Positions 35,259-46,000 of a DNA stretch of 64,000 bases are shown piece after piece (within the stretch, counting starts at the first letter, position 1; each line of letters begins with the position of its first letter). The position numbers and the translations under genes were made by a program. Source of the stretch: Gemmatimonadaceae bacterium (GTDB taxonomy: Bacteria > Gemmatimonadota > Gemmatimonadetes > Gemmatimonadales > Gemmatimonadaceae). The notes under the pieces are model-generated. The model worked only from the letters and a program-made list of their open reading frames with translations, was not told the DNA's origin and ran no database searches. Location: assembly GCA_030835125.1 (NCBI GenBank), contig JAUQWM010000012.1:1-64000 (forward strand), given 5' to 3'.

Positions 35259-37964
35259 ATGCACTCGACCATGGGCGGCGCCGGGAGTCGTCGCCAACCG
35301 TTCGCCGGTTCCGAGGCGTCGCGCGACCACGAGCTGGTCGAGCTGTTCTTCGCCAGCGCCCCTGGCGCGCTGTTCCTCTACGACGTGCGCGGCCACCTGG
35401 TGCGCTGGAACCGCAACATGCTCACCGTCACGGGATTGACCGACGCCGAGCTGTCCACGTTGACGCCCCTGGACCTGTTTCGTGGGGATGATGTCCTGCG
35501 CGTGGCCGCAGCCATCGACGCAACCATGCAGGTGGGCGAGGGCGCCGTTGAGGCCACCCTCGTCTCGAAGGATGGCCAGACCTTCCCCTACTTCCTGACG
35601 GCACGCCGGGTGATGTTCGATGGCCACCCCTGCCTGGTGGGTATCGGGATCGACATCAGCGACCGTGTACTGGCCGAGGAGAACCTGCGGCGGAGCGAAC
35701 AGCGCTACCATTCCACGCTCGACAGCATCGTCGAGGGGGCGCAGCTCGTCGGGTTCGACTGGCGGTACGTGTACCTCAACGACGCAGCCGCGGTCCAGAA
35801 CCGCCGTCCGAACGCCGAGTTGCTGGGACGCACGATGCTGGAATGCTGGCCCGGGCTCGAGGCATCGGCGATCTTCGCGATGCTCCGGCGATGCATGGAC
35901 GAGCGGGTGGCCCTGCACGGGGAGTTCCCGTTCACGTTCCCGGACGGGTCCAGCGGGTGCTACGAAATCCACGCGCAGCCGGTGCCGGAGGGGATTTTCA
36001 TCCGGTCTATCGACGTGACCGAGCGGCATCGCGCCGTGGCACACGCCACCGAGATGCGCCGCCGCTTCGAGATGGTGGTCGAGCACCTTGCCGAGGGCCT
36101 GGTGATCGCCACGCCGGACTTGTCCCTGCTGCACTGGAATCCCGCCGCGCTTCGCCTTCTCGGGTTTGATCATGTCGAGGAGGGGCGAACACACCAGCGG
36201 ATGTTCGAGCAGGTGTTCGAGATCTTCACGCTCGACGGCCAACGCCTGCCCGTCGACCAGTGGCCACTCGCCCGGGCACGCCGGGGGGAAGCCTTCCAGG
36301 ACCTCGAGTTACGTGCCCGGCGGCGCGGCAGCGACTGGGACCGGATCATCAGCTACTCGGGTTCCCGCGTCGCGTACGGCGATCAGTGCCTGCTGGCGTT
36401 CATGACGCTTCGCGACGTCACCGAAAGGCACCTGGCCCGCCAGGCGCTCGAGGAGAGCGAGGAGCGCTTCCGACAGCTCGCCGAGAACATCAGCGAGGTC
36501 TTCTGGATCGCCGATGCGGCCACGCTGCGCATCCTGTACGTCAGTCCCGCGTACGAGGCGATCTGGGGCCGGACCCGGGAGTCGCTCTACGCCGATGGGG
36601 ATACCTGGCAGGACGTCATCCATCTCGATGACCGGGCCGGCGTGAGGCTGGCGCTCTCCGGGCAGTTGCAGGGCAACTACGACATCACCTATCGCATCAT
36701 CCGGCCGGATGGCTCGATGCGCTGGGTCCACGACCGGGCATTCCCGGTCCGCGACGCGTCGGGCACGGTCTACCGGATCGTCGGGATCGCGGAGGACATC
36801 ACCGAACGCAAGTCGCTCGAGGCGCGGTCCCTGCGGTCGCAGCGCCTCGAGAGCATCGGCACCATGGCGGGCGGCATCGCGCACGACCTGAACAACGTGC
36901 TGACCCCGATCCTCATGTCGATCGAGCTGCTGCGGGCTGACGCGGGTGGAGCGCAGTCGCTCGAGAACCTGGCGGTGATCGAGATGAGCGCGCGCAGGGG
37001 CGCGGACATGCTGAAGCAGGTGCTGTCGTTCGCGCGCGGCGTGGACGGCCGCCGGGACGCCGTCGACGTGGCGTCGGTCGTCCGCGACGTCGAGAAGATC
37101 GTGAACGACACCTTCCTGAAGGCGATCCAGGTGTTGACGATCCTGCCGCCTACCCTGCCGCCGATCGTGGGCGACTCCACCCAGCTGCACCAGGTGCTGC
37201 TGAACCTGTGCGTCAACGCGCGCGATGCGATGCCCCGTGGCGGGACCATCACCATCGAGGCGCGGGCGCGAGACCTCGCACCCGACGAACGGGCCGCGAA
37301 CCCCGCCGCCAGACCCGGGCCCGGCGTGGAGATCACCGTGCGGGACACGGGAGTCGGGATGACGAGCGACGTCCTCGAACGCGCCTTCGAGCCGTTCTTC
37401 ACCACCAAGGACCTCGGCAAGGGGACGGGGCTCGGGCTGTCCACGTCGATGGCGATCGTGACGAGCCATGGCGGCTGCATCAGCGTGGACAGCGCGCCTG
37501 ACGACGGATGCACGTTCACGATCTGGATCCCAGCGGCGGCGGCGGGCCAGCCATCGTCCCGGGGGGCCGACGCGGCCGCTACCCTCCCAGCCGGCCGGGG
37601 CGAGACCGTCCTCGTGGTCGACGACGAGCAGGCGATCCGGCACGTCATGCAGCGAACGCTGGAGAGCTCCGGCTATCGCGTGCTCCTGGCCTCCAACGGA
37701 GCCGAAGCGCTGGCGGCGTTCGTGGACCATCGGGATGCGATCGCGGCCGTCATCACCGACATGATGATGCCGGTGATGGACGGCAAGGTGCTGATCGCCT
37801 CGTTGCGGCGGATGAGTGAGACGCTGCCCATCATCGCGGCCAGCGGGCTCCTCGACGGCGCCGGCGGACGGGACGATCCCCACACGATTCACCTGGCCAA
37901 GCCGTACGCGCTGGCGGCCCTGCTGCAGGCCCTCCAGCAGGTGATGCGGGCGAGCCCCGCCTAG
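35259..37964 (+). CDS. multi-PAS hybrid sensor histidine kinase with receiver domain
   Basis: A 901-residue soluble kinase. Four PAS-type domains occupy roughly residues 20-150, 150-270, 280-415 and 420-540 (a PAS/PAC pair ending RIVGIAEDITERKSLE). HisKA carries MAGGIAHDLNNVL with His542; the HATPase domain has LCVNARDAMPRGG, DTGVGM and GTGLGLSTS. A C-terminal receiver domain has VDDEQ, Asp834 (TDMMMP) and AKPYA. No transmembrane helix is seen. The start is ATG 35259 or 35271; frames upstream are open to 35169. It lies 184 bases after the TIR gene and need not belong to that cassette. Confidence 0.93.
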   Translation: MHSTMGGAGSRRQPFAGSEASRDHELVELFFASAPGALFLYDVRGHLVRWNRNMLTVTGLTDAELSTLTPLDLFRGDDVLRVAAAIDATMQVGEGAVEATLVSKDGQTFPYFLTARRVMFDGHPCLVGIGIDISDRVLAEENLRRSEQRYHSTLDSIVEGAQLVGFDWRYVYLNDAAAVQNRRPNAELLGRTMLECWPGLEASAIFAMLRRCMDERVALHGEFPFTFPDGSSGCYEIHAQPVPEGIFIRSIDVTERHRAVAHATEMRRRFEMVVEHLAEGLVIATPDLSLLHWNPAALRLLGFDHVEEGRTHQRMFEQVFEIFTLDGQRLPVDQWPLARARRGEAFQDLELRARRRGSDWDRIISYSGSRVAYGDQCLLAFMTLRDVTERHLARQALEESEERFRQLAENISEVFWIADAATLRILYVSPAYEAIWGRTRESLYADGDTWQDVIHLDDRAGVRLALSGQLQGNYDITYRIIRPDGSMRWVHDRAFPVRDASGTVYRIVGIAEDITERKSLEARSLRSQRLESIGTMAGGIAHDLNNVLTPILMSIELLRADAGGAQSLENLAVIEMSARRGADMLKQVLSFARGVDGRRDAVDVASVVRDVEKIVNDTFLKAIQVLTILPPTLPPIVGDSTQLHQVLLNLCVNARDAMPRGGTITIEARARDLAPDERAANPAARPGPGVEITVRDTGVGMTSDVLERAFEPFFTTKDLGKGTGLGLSTSMAIVTSHGGCISVDSAPDDGCTFTIWIPAAAAGQPSSRGADAAATLPAGRGETVLVVDDEQAIRHVMQRTLESSGYRVLLASNGAEALAAFVDHRDAIAAVITDMMMPVMDGKVLIASLRRMSETLPIIAASGLLDGAGGRDDPHTIHLAKPYALAALLQALQQVMRASPA

Positions 37965-37976
37965 CCTCGCGGCTCG

Positions 37977-39434
37977 TCAGGCGCGCCGGGCGAGGGCCTC
38001 GAGCAGCAGCGGGATGCACCCGCCGAAGGCCCCGTTGCTCATGACCAGGATGACGTCGCCCGCTCGCGCCTGGCGCGCGACCAGGTCCACGATCTCCGGC
38101 ACGCCCGCAAGTCCCTCGGCCGCGACGCCACGGGCCGTGATCGCGCGTACGATGGCCGGTACGTCGAGCTGCTGGTCGGCCGGGACCTTGTCGTGCGGTT
38201 CCGGCAGCCTGATGGTGGCGAGGTCGGCGCCCTCGAACGCGGCCGCGTACTCCGCCTGGTGGATGTTGCGACGGCTGGTGTTGGAGCGGGGCTCGAAGAT
38301 CGCCCAGAGCCGCCGCGCCGGGAACCGCATCCGGGTGCCGGCGATGGTCTCGCGCACGGCGGTCGGGTGGTGGGCGAAGTCATCGATGACCAGGATGCCC
38401 CCGACCTCGCCACGAACCTCCTGACGGCGCTTCACACCCCGGAACGTGGCGAAGGCCGCGGCGACCTCGCCATGCTCGAGCCCGAGGGCGCGCGCGGCAG
38501 CATACACGCCCACGGCGTTCTCCACGTTATGCAGTCCCGACATCGGCAAGGTGAGCGGATCGTCTCCTGCGCCGGGGCCCGCGACCCGGAATCGTGCGCC
38601 GTGCTCGCCGAACGCGACGTCGCGCGCGCGGTACCCGGCCTCTCCGTGAGCGCCATAGGTGACGACGGGTGCCGCGCTGTGGCGACGCGCCAGCGCCACG
38701 GCGCGAGGATAGGATGCGCTCACCCCGAGCCAGCCATCGGCGGGAAGCGTCGCGCAGAAGCGCTCGTACGCCGCCTCGTAGTGCGCCAGGTCGGCGTAGA
38801 TGTCGGCGTGGTCGAACTCGATGCTGGTCAGCAGCGCGGTGCGTGCGCGGTAATGAACGAACTTGGGGCCCTTGTCGAACCAGGCCGTGTCGTACTCGTC
38901 GCCCTCGACGACGACGTGGGCTCCCGTTCCCAGCCGGAAGTTGCCGTTGTAGTTGAGCGTGACGCCGCCAACCAGGAACGTCGGGTCGCGGCCCGCGTCC
39001 GCCAGCACATGCGCCATCAAGGCCGAGGTGGTGGTCTTCCCGTGGGTGCCGGCGATGACGATGCTGTGCCTGTTCCCGGCAACGAGCGCGCCGAACGCCG
39101 CCGGGAAGCTCATCTGGCGGATGCCGCGCTCGCGCACCGCGGTTGCCTCCGGGTTCGTCCGGCGGATGACGTTCCCGATGATCACGAGGTCAGGCGCGGC
39201 CCGGTCGAGGTTGGCGGCGCCGTACGGCGTGAAGACGTCGATGCCCCACTCACGCAGCATGTCGCTCATGGGCGGATAGACGTTCTCGTCGCTGCCGGTG
39301 ACCTCGTAGCCCGCGGCCTTCAGCATCCCCGCGAACGCGCCCATCCCGGTGCCCGCCACGCCCACCAGGTGGATGCGGCGCACCGCGCCGGGCGCGATGT
39401 CGTCCAGGATGTTGCCGTTGTCGTCAGGCGCCAT
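37977..39434 (-). CDS. mpl: UDP-N-acetylmuramate:tripeptide ligase Mpl
   Basis: Ligates recycled L-Ala-gamma-D-Glu-meso-DAP to UDP-MurNAc. The 485-residue Mur-ligase has the P-loop AGTHGKTTT (128-136), EFDHADIYADL, and the family motif SNTSRRNIHQ for ligand positioning, with HHPTAVRETIAG. Standard length for Mpl. The last gene of the leftward cluster that also carries an MpaA-like amidase and an M15 peptidase, which together would supply its tripeptide substrate. Confidence 0.94.
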   Translation of the reverse strand: MAPDDNGNILDDIAPGAVRRIHLVGVAGTGMGAFAGMLKAAGYEVTGSDENVYPPMSDMLREWGIDVFTPYGAANLDRAAPDLVIIGNVIRRTNPEATAVRERGIRQMSFPAAFGALVAGNRHSIVIAGTHGKTTTSALMAHVLADAGRDPTFLVGGVTLNYNGNFRLGTGAHVVVEGDEYDTAWFDKGPKFVHYRARTALLTSIEFDHADIYADLAHYEAAYERFCATLPADGWLGVSASYPRAVALARRHSAAPVVTYGAHGEAGYRARDVAFGEHGARFRVAGPGAGDDPLTLPMSGLHNVENAVGVYAAARALGLEHGEVAAAFATFRGVKRRQEVRGEVGGILVIDDFAHHPTAVRETIAGTRMRFPARRLWAIFEPRSNTSRRNIHQAEYAAAFEGADLATIRLPEPHDKVPADQQLDVPAIVRAITARGVAAEGLAGVPEIVDLVARQARAGDVILVMSNGAFGGCIPLLLEALARRA

Positions 39435-39447
39435 CGCGAAACGGCGC

Positions 39448-40680
39448 TCAGCCGAAGAAGAGGTAGGCGATGAAGATCGCCGCGGTGATGCCGGCCAGGT
39501 CGGCGATCAGCCCGCAGGTCACCGCGTGCCGGGTCCGGCGGACGCCCACCGACCCGAAGTACAGCGCGATGATGTAGAACGTGGTGTCGGTCGCCCCCTG
39601 GAAGACGCTCGCCAGGCGCCCGACGAACGAGTCCGCGCCGTACGTGGTCATCGCGTCCACCATCATGCCGCGGGCTCCGCTCCCGCTCAACGGCTTCATG
39701 AGGGCGGTGGGGAGCGCGGGGATGAATTCGGTCCTGAGGCCCATCGCCGTGAACAGCCTGCCGATGCCGTCCACGAGCAGGTCGAGCGCCCCAGACGCGC
39801 GGAAGACGCCGATGGCGACGAGGATCGCCACCAGGTACGGGATGATCCGGATCGCGACGGCGAAGCCCTCCTTCGCCCCTTCGATGAAGGCGTCGTAGAC
39901 GTTCAGCCGCCTCCAGGCCGCCATGAGGATGAACGCCGAGATGATCCCGAACAACGTCACGTTCGCCACGGTCGTGGAAATCACCTGGACCTTGTCCTGC
40001 GGCAGCCCGCTGAAGTACCACAGCGTCGCCCCGATGAGGCCACTGACGCCGACCAGGTACGCCAGCACCACCGGATGGAACAGGTTGATCCGCTGGACCA
40101 CGGCCACGGCGATGAGGCCCGCCAGCGTGGAGAAGTACGTGGCGAGGAGGATCGGGAGGAAGACGTCGGTGGGATTCGCGGCGCCGGCCTGCGCGCGGTA
40201 GACCATGATGCTGATCGGGATGACCGTCAGGCCCGACGTGTTCAGCACCAGGAACATGATCTGCGCGTTGGTCGCCGTCTCCTTGTCGGAGTTGAGGTCC
40301 TGCAGTTCCTGCATAGCCTTGAGGCCCAGCGGGGTGGCCGCGTTGTCGAGGCCGAGCATGTTGGCGGCGAAGTTCATGATGATGGAGCCATGCGCCGGAT
40401 GGTCGCGCGGCAGCTCGGGGAAGAGGCGGCGGAAGAACGGCCGGGCCACCCAGGCCAGCGCGCCGATCGCCCCGCCCTTCTCCCCGACCTTCATCAGCCC
40501 CAGCCACAGCGTCAGGACCCCGGTGAGGCCTAACGATATCTCGAAGCCCGTCTTCGCGGTGTCGAAGGTGCTGGTCACCATCGCCGTGAAGACCTCGGTG
40601 TCGCCCAGGAGGATGAGCCGGCCCAGGCCCACCACGAGGGCGATGCCGAAGAACGCCACCCAGATGTAGTTGAGGACCAT
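39448..40680 (-). CDS. fused SpmA-SpmB nucleoside-recognition membrane protein
   Basis: A 410-residue inner-membrane protein with about eight helices. The N-terminal half matches SpmA (NFAANMLGLDNAATPLGLKAM) and the C-terminal half matches SpmB (RIIPYLVAILVAIGVFRASG and TTYGADSFVGRLASVFQGAT). In Bacillus these are separate spore-maturation genes needed for core dehydration; fusions occur in non-spore-formers with unknown function. Both carry the nucleoside-recognition (Gate) fold. Here the gene lies between mpl and an amidase gene, suggesting an envelope or peptidoglycan function. Confidence 0.9.
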   Translation of the reverse strand: MVLNYIWVAFFGIALVVGLGRLILLGDTEVFTAMVTSTFDTAKTGFEISLGLTGVLTLWLGLMKVGEKGGAIGALAWVARPFFRRLFPELPRDHPAHGSIIMNFAANMLGLDNAATPLGLKAMQELQDLNSDKETATNAQIMFLVLNTSGLTVIPISIMVYRAQAGAANPTDVFLPILLATYFSTLAGLIAVAVVQRINLFHPVVLAYLVGVSGLIGATLWYFSGLPQDKVQVISTTVANVTLFGIISAFILMAAWRRLNVYDAFIEGAKEGFAVAIRIIPYLVAILVAIGVFRASGALDLLVDGIGRLFTAMGLRTEFIPALPTALMKPLSGSGARGMMVDAMTTYGADSFVGRLASVFQGATDTTFYIIALYFGSVGVRRTRHAVTCGLIADLAGITAAIFIAYLFFG

Positions 40681-40686
40681 GGGCGC

Positions 40687-41385
40687 TCAGGGGCCGGGGT
40701 GCAGGAGCAGGTCGACCAGCACGGGGACATGGTCGCGCATCAGGACCTCCGTCGCCGCCAGCGGGAACTCGTACGTGACCACCGGGACCCCGTTGTCCGA
40801 CCCCCACGAGCCGAACGAGCCCGGGGTGGGATACCCCACGTCACGAACCTGCGGCATCCCGGTGCGCTCGGCCAGCCGGCGCCCGAGCGCGCTGCCGTTG
40901 GCATCGTCGATGCACGCCAGCGGCGCGTGCAGCGCCACCACGGCGCGCGGCTTCAGGTCGGCGATCAGCGCCAGCAGGGCCCGCACCTCCGGCTCCGACG
41001 CGGCGTTGTCCCCCGTGCCCAGCAGGACGTCGCTCGCATCCTCGATCGTCGATCGATGCGTCACCGCGCCGGGACGCCAGTCCCGCGAGGGGAAGTTCCG
41101 GTTGAGGTCGACCCCGCGCGCGTTGCCGCGCGTGCCCCGGATGAGGCCGTCCGGGTTCGCCGCCAGCACCACCGCGCAATGCGCCGGGGGTTCGGGCAAC
41201 TGGCGGAGTGCGCGCGACAACGCATACGTCGTCTCCGGTTCCTCGCCATGGATGCCGGCGAACACGAGGAGGTGGCACTCGAGCCGCGGTCGCCACACCT
41301 CCAGCGGGATTCCCAGGACCGAGCGTCCGTACGTGGCGGGCGTCCAGGGAATGGTGCCCCACTGGGAGCGCGGCCGCAGCGTCAT
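40687..41385 (-). CDS. mpaA: MpaA-like gamma-D-glutamyl-meso-DAP amidase (M14 family)
   Basis: Predicted zinc carboxypeptidase-fold enzyme that cleaves the gamma-D-Glu-meso-DAP bond of murein tripeptide, releasing DAP. The 232-residue protein shows the M14 ligands HGEE (His46, Glu49), AANPDGLIRGTRGNARG followed by DLNRNFP, His153 in ALHAP, and the catalytic Glu206 in VTYEFP. Length fits MpaA. It overlaps the M15 gene by four bases and is followed by spmAB and mpl. Without assay, other glutamyl-amidase specificities are possible. Confidence 0.87.
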   Translation of the reverse strand: MTLRPRSQWGTIPWTPATYGRSVLGIPLEVWRPRLECHLLVFAGIHGEEPETTYALSRALRQLPEPPAHCAVVLAANPDGLIRGTRGNARGVDLNRNFPSRDWRPGAVTHRSTIEDASDVLLGTGDNAASEPEVRALLALIADLKPRAVVALHAPLACIDDANGSALGRRLAERTGMPQVRDVGYPTPGSFGSWGSDNGVPVVTYEFPLAATEVLMRDHVPVLVDLLLHPGP

Positions 41386-42071
41386 GGCAGCACGGGATTC
41401 GTGTTGGTCACAAAACGCGCGTAGATCTCCTCGAGGTGCCGGAGGACGACGTCCTTCAGCAACATGTCGGCAGGCTCGATCGCCTGTCGCAATACGGCCG
41501 GCGTGAGCCCGCGCAGGCAGGATGCGGCCACGGGACCGTGGCTCACGTGCCAGCGCTCAGGAGCCACCCCGCCAAGGTCGTGTTCATACGGACGAAAGAA
41601 GCCGAAGGAAGTGCCGTTGGCAATGCGCGCATCGAGCCATTCGTGCAGTGGCGCGAACATCCCGCCGCGCTCCACCTCGGCGGGGATGAGGTCGACGGTG
41701 TATCGCGGCGGCCGCGCCGTCTCGTCGTAGATGTCCAGGTCTGTTCCCCAGTGGTGCCGCGACGCACCAGGCAACGCCGACCAGCGGAGGATCGCCAGGA
41801 CGAGGTCGTGCTCACTCAGCGTGCCCACGTCCAGGGGACGCGCCGCGCTGTCGAGGACGGGCAGCTCCCCCCGTACCTTCCGGTTCCAGATCGAGAGCTG
41901 CCGGTCGAAGCTGCGGAACCCGCTCAGGATCCGCAGGTCGAAGCCCGCGTCCCGCGCCGCCTCACGCAGGGCCACGAACGCCGGGACCACGACCCGATGG
42001 ACCGGCGTGTCGGCCGTGGGCTCGGCGAGGTGGTCGACGGATTGGCCGACGAGGGAGGCAAGCGGGAACAT
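41382..42071 (-). CDS. M15 family D-alanyl-D-alanine carboxypeptidase-like protein
   Basis: A 229-residue VanY/LdcB-type zinc peptidase domain: SGFRSFDRQ with Arg, SRHHWGTDLDIYD (zinc His106 and Asp113), and PERWHVSH (catalytic Glu172, zinc His175). These are all the M15 catalytic residues. No signal peptide or membrane anchor is obvious, so the enzyme could be cytoplasmic and act on recycled peptides as LdcA-type enzymes do, an inference supported by neighbouring mpaA and mpl. The start is ATG 42071. It overlaps mpaA by four bases. Confidence 0.88.
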   Translation of the reverse strand: MFPLASLVGQSVDHLAEPTADTPVHRVVVPAFVALREAARDAGFDLRILSGFRSFDRQLSIWNRKVRGELPVLDSAARPLDVGTLSEHDLVLAILRWSALPGASRHHWGTDLDIYDETARPPRYTVDLIPAEVERGGMFAPLHEWLDARIANGTSFGFFRPYEHDLGGVAPERWHVSHGPVAASCLRGLTPAVLRQAIEPADMLLKDVVLRHLEEIYARFVTNTNPVLP

Positions 42072-42118
42072 CCATGGAGTCTACCACCGTCACCGCATTC
42101 ACGGGATGAAGAACGTCC

Positions 42119-43003
42119 TCAGCCCTCGACCATCTCGACATGCTCCACGAGCGACGCCCCGGGTTCGGGGCGGCTTGCGCTCCCGTTCCTCGCGGCCCAT
42201 GCCTGCGTGAACTCGGCGCCGAAGAGCACGATCATTCCGGCATAGTAGACCCAGACGAGGATCACCGCGAGCACGCTGGCCGCGCCGTAGGCGTCCCCCG
42301 GGGCGCTGCGGCCGAGGTAGAGGCCGATGACGAACTTGCCGACGCCGAGCAGGATCGCCGTCACGAAGGCCCCCACCCAGACGTCCCGCCACGCAATGTG
42401 CGCGTCAGGCAGGATCCGGAAGATCGCCGCGAAGAACGCGGTGATCACGCCAATGGTCACCAGGAGGTCCACCGCGTACATGGCCGGCTCCGGAATGAAT
42501 GTCGCCGACGCACTGAGGGCGCCCAGCAACGCCGACATCGCCAGTGACACGATCAGCAGGAAGGCAACCGCGAGGATCATCCCGGCCGACAGGATCCGCT
42601 TGGCGATGAAGTTTCGGATGCCGCCCTTGCGCGGATCGGGCTTCACGTCCCAGGCGCGATTCAACGCCCCCTGCAACTGCAGGAAGGCCCCCATCGCCCC
42701 GAACAGCAGGGCGCCCGTCCCCAGGATGGTCGCCAGCGGGCCGTCCGCGCCGTCCTGCCTGGCCCTGGTGACCATCTCCCTGATGGCCTTCCCGCCTTCG
42801 CTTCCGACGAGGCTGGAGAATTCCGTTTCCATGACACGCTGCACCTCGACGGGATTCCAGATCGCCCCGACCACCTGGAGGAGCAGGATCAGCAGCGGCG
42901 GTAACGCGAACACCGTGTAGTAGGCAAGCGCGGCGGCGCGCACCTGGCACTCGTCCTCACGGAACTCCCGGAAGGCCGTCCTGAGGAGGGACCACATCGT
43001 CAC
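42119..43003 (-). CDS. YihY/UPF0761 family inner-membrane protein
   Basis: A 294-residue polytopic protein with about six helices. Motifs typical of YihY (once called RNase BN): ECQVRAAALAYYTVFALPPLL near the N terminus, GAFLQLQGALNRAWDVKPDP in the middle, and IVLFGAEFTQAW near the C terminus. Start GTG 43003, three bases after the tamB stop. Roles suggested for the family include phospholipid transport or envelope homeostasis; a position next to TamA/TamB is in line with that. Confidence 0.9.
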   Translation of the reverse strand: MTMWSLLRTAFREFREDECQVRAAALAYYTVFALPPLLILLLQVVGAIWNPVEVQRVMETEFSSLVGSEGGKAIREMVTRARQDGADGPLATILGTGALLFGAMGAFLQLQGALNRAWDVKPDPRKGGIRNFIAKRILSAGMILAVAFLLIVSLAMSALLGALSASATFIPEPAMYAVDLLVTIGVITAFFAAIFRILPDAHIAWRDVWVGAFVTAILLGVGKFVIGLYLGRSAPGDAYGAASVLAVILVWVYYAGMIVLFGAEFTQAWAARNGSASRPEPGASLVEHVEMVEG

Positions 43004-43005
43004 CG

Positions 43006-46000
43006 CTACCAGCCGCGGGTCCAGAGCAGGAGCGCACCAAACACCTGGTGGATGCGGGGTCTGACCCCGACCGACAGCGATGGCACCTGCGGTTGGTAGC
43101 GGGTCTCGAGACTGGTCCGGATGCGGAGGCTCGTCCCGAACCGGCGCTCGAGCATCGCCCCGGGAATGGTGAGGTTCGGCCGGAACTGTCCGACGAAAAA
43201 CGTGTTCCGGTCGAGGTACTTCCCCACCTCGACCTGCGTGCCGGCCAGCACCGTGCCGACGGCGCCGATCGACAGCCCGGGCGGGAGGTCGGCGGGGCGG
43301 ATGTTCAGGACGTCTACCGCCGTCCGCTCGACGAGACTCGTCTCCATCTCGGACACCACGGCGCCCAGCGCCACGCCGGCGAGCTGCCGGGTGGCGAGCG
43401 TGGCGACGTTGCCGGCCAGCGACGACCCGGACATCCCACCGCCCTCGAGCCCAGAGCCCTCGAACTGGAGGAGCGCGGTCGACGACTGGCCGAAGGCGAG
43501 GAAGGAGATGAGGTCCGACTGCGTGAGCGTCGGCTGCGCCTGGCTCTCGAGCGATACGTTAGGCTTCTCGAGCGTGCCCCCGATCGTCACCTGGATGTCG
43601 AAGGGCGCGCGGCCGGCGGGGTGCACCTGGTGGGTCGCGAGGACCTGCAGCACCGGGTTGGCCATCGGCCCGGTGAAGCGCACGGACCCGCGGCGGACCG
43701 CGAACCGGCGCCCGTACAGTTCGTAGTCCCCGTAGTCGGCCTGCAAGGTGCCGGTGATCGCCATCTCCTCGTCCCCGGTGGCACGCTGGATCATCAGGGT
43801 GCCGAATACCTCGACATTGGCCTCGCTCGACCTCGCCCAGGTTCCCCGCTGGACCTGCAGTTGCACCAGGACATCGGCGTTCTCCAGGATCGGGCTGGGC
43901 GGGGCGACCTTCAGTTCGCGCGCCAGCGCCGTGTCCACGACCGCGAGCAGCGCCGGGTCCCCTGTGTTGATGAGGTGCCATTCCTCCGGCTGCGGAATGC
44001 GGATCACGCCGTGGGTGACGGTGACCTTGCCGCCCACCGCCAGGGTGTCGAGGGGACCACGGATCGCGAGTTCCGACGTCACCACCAGGTCGCCCTTCGC
44101 GTTGCTCAGCACGCGGGCTTCCCTGGTGGTCACCCGGAGGTCGAGGACCGGCTGGGTGAGTTCCGTCAGGAACACGAACCCGCGGCCACTGATGGTGCCG
44201 TCGCTGAAGGCAATGAGGGTGTCGATCACGAGCCGGTCGTCCACCATCTCGATGCGAGCGGTGGCGTTCGCGAGCGTGATGCCCGCGGCCTCCACGACGA
44301 TGAGCGGCACGTCGAGCGCAATCGTCCCCTCGAAGCGCGGCTCCTTCCAGGTGCCACGCGCCTCGATCCGGCCGCGGGCGACGCCGTTCACCGCCGACAC
44401 GCCGTCGACCAGGTCAGCGAGGGGCCCGAGCGGGATGCTGTCTCCCTCGAGGTTCACGTTGATCGGGCCGTCATAGAACCGAGCACCGGCCGAGTCGCCG
44501 AGGGACATGCGCACCGGCAGGTTGCCGGTGATGATGGCCAGGCGCTGCTCTCCCGCGGCGGCGCGGCGCAGGTCGCCATCGAAGCGCAACCGGCGATCCG
44601 CGTAGTCGAACGCCGACCGGACCTCGGGAAATGGCACCGCGTTCCAGGATGGCCCGGTGACGAGCAGCGAACCGCGCACCTCGGGATCGGCCGTCGTGCC
44701 CGTCATCTCCGCGTGGAGCGTGGCCAACCCGTCGACGGGAAGGTTCGCCTGAAGCAGCGTGACCCACGGCGCGATCCGCAGGCTGTCGATGCGCACCTCC
44801 AGGCGTCCGGGGTCGGCGTCAGGCATTTCGCCGTGCACGAAGATCCGCCCCGGATCACCGGCGCTCGTGGAACGCAGCTCGAGCGAGTCGACCGCGAGGC
44901 CACTGCCCTTCCAGTGAATGGTGCTCTCGCGCGTCGACACCCAGGAAGCCGAATCCATGCGCAGCGCGATGTCCTTCAGGCGAACCTCGCCCGCGTCCGT
45001 GCGCACCTCGTAGTCGGCGACCAGCCGGTAGGACGCCGTGTCGCCCGGGAAGATCGCGAGATCGAGCGCGCCCTTCCCGTCGCGCCAGGTACCCTCGACG
45101 TGCGTGCTGTCGAGCGCAAAGCCCGCGATCCTGGCCGAGTCCACGCCGAGCTCCGCGCTCACCTGAGCTGTCGGCGTCCCGACGTCCGCCCACGTGAAGT
45201 CGAGGGTGCCGCGCCCGATCTCACTGCCATCCCAGATGAGCTGGTTGATCGCCGCCCGGCCTTGCGCCGTGAATCGTGCCACGCTGCCCGTGAGCGTGCC
45301 TCGCACGGCGACCGCGCCGGCGAGGGAGTCACGGCGGATCGCGCCCGGCGGTTCCACCAGGCGCGCGCGCCGCAGCCAGGCTTCCCCGCCCGCGACGAGC
45401 GAGTCGATGCGCCCCGAGTCCAGCGCCACGGCGCGGCGGAGCGAGTCCACCCGTGCCGCCTGGCGGACCACGCGATTGCCGACCAGTGGCCGGGGATACA
45501 CGAGCGTCGTGTCGCCCGTGTCGATCCACCGTTGCAGTCCGGCGAGCGTGGTCAGGTCGGCCTGGTAGTCGAGCGTGCCGTCTACGCCTTCCGTCAGGCC
45601 GATCGTGCCACTGGCCGTGGCGGACCCGAAGAGTGCGCGGATTGCCAGGCTGTCGACCGTCAGGCGTCCGGTGCGTGCCGCTGCGTCCAGGGACACCGAC
45701 AGGCCCTCGGCGCTGTCCACCACGACGTCGCGCAGTCGCACGGCCACCCGCGTGTTCATGGTCGCCGGGTTGAACTCCCGGCCATCGACCTCCACCTCGC
45801 CGTTCAACGAGGTCGCCGGCAACGAGGGGACGATGGCTTGCGCATCGACGCCCAGCAGGCGCACCGTGCCGCGATAGGCGCTCGTTGCGTCCGCCAGGTC
45901 CAGGTCTCCCTCGACATCGACGGTCCCGGTCGGCAGGCGCAGCGCCAGCGTGGTATGCAGGTTGCGCCGGGTCCCGCGAAGCGCGCCCGTTCCGGTGAGG

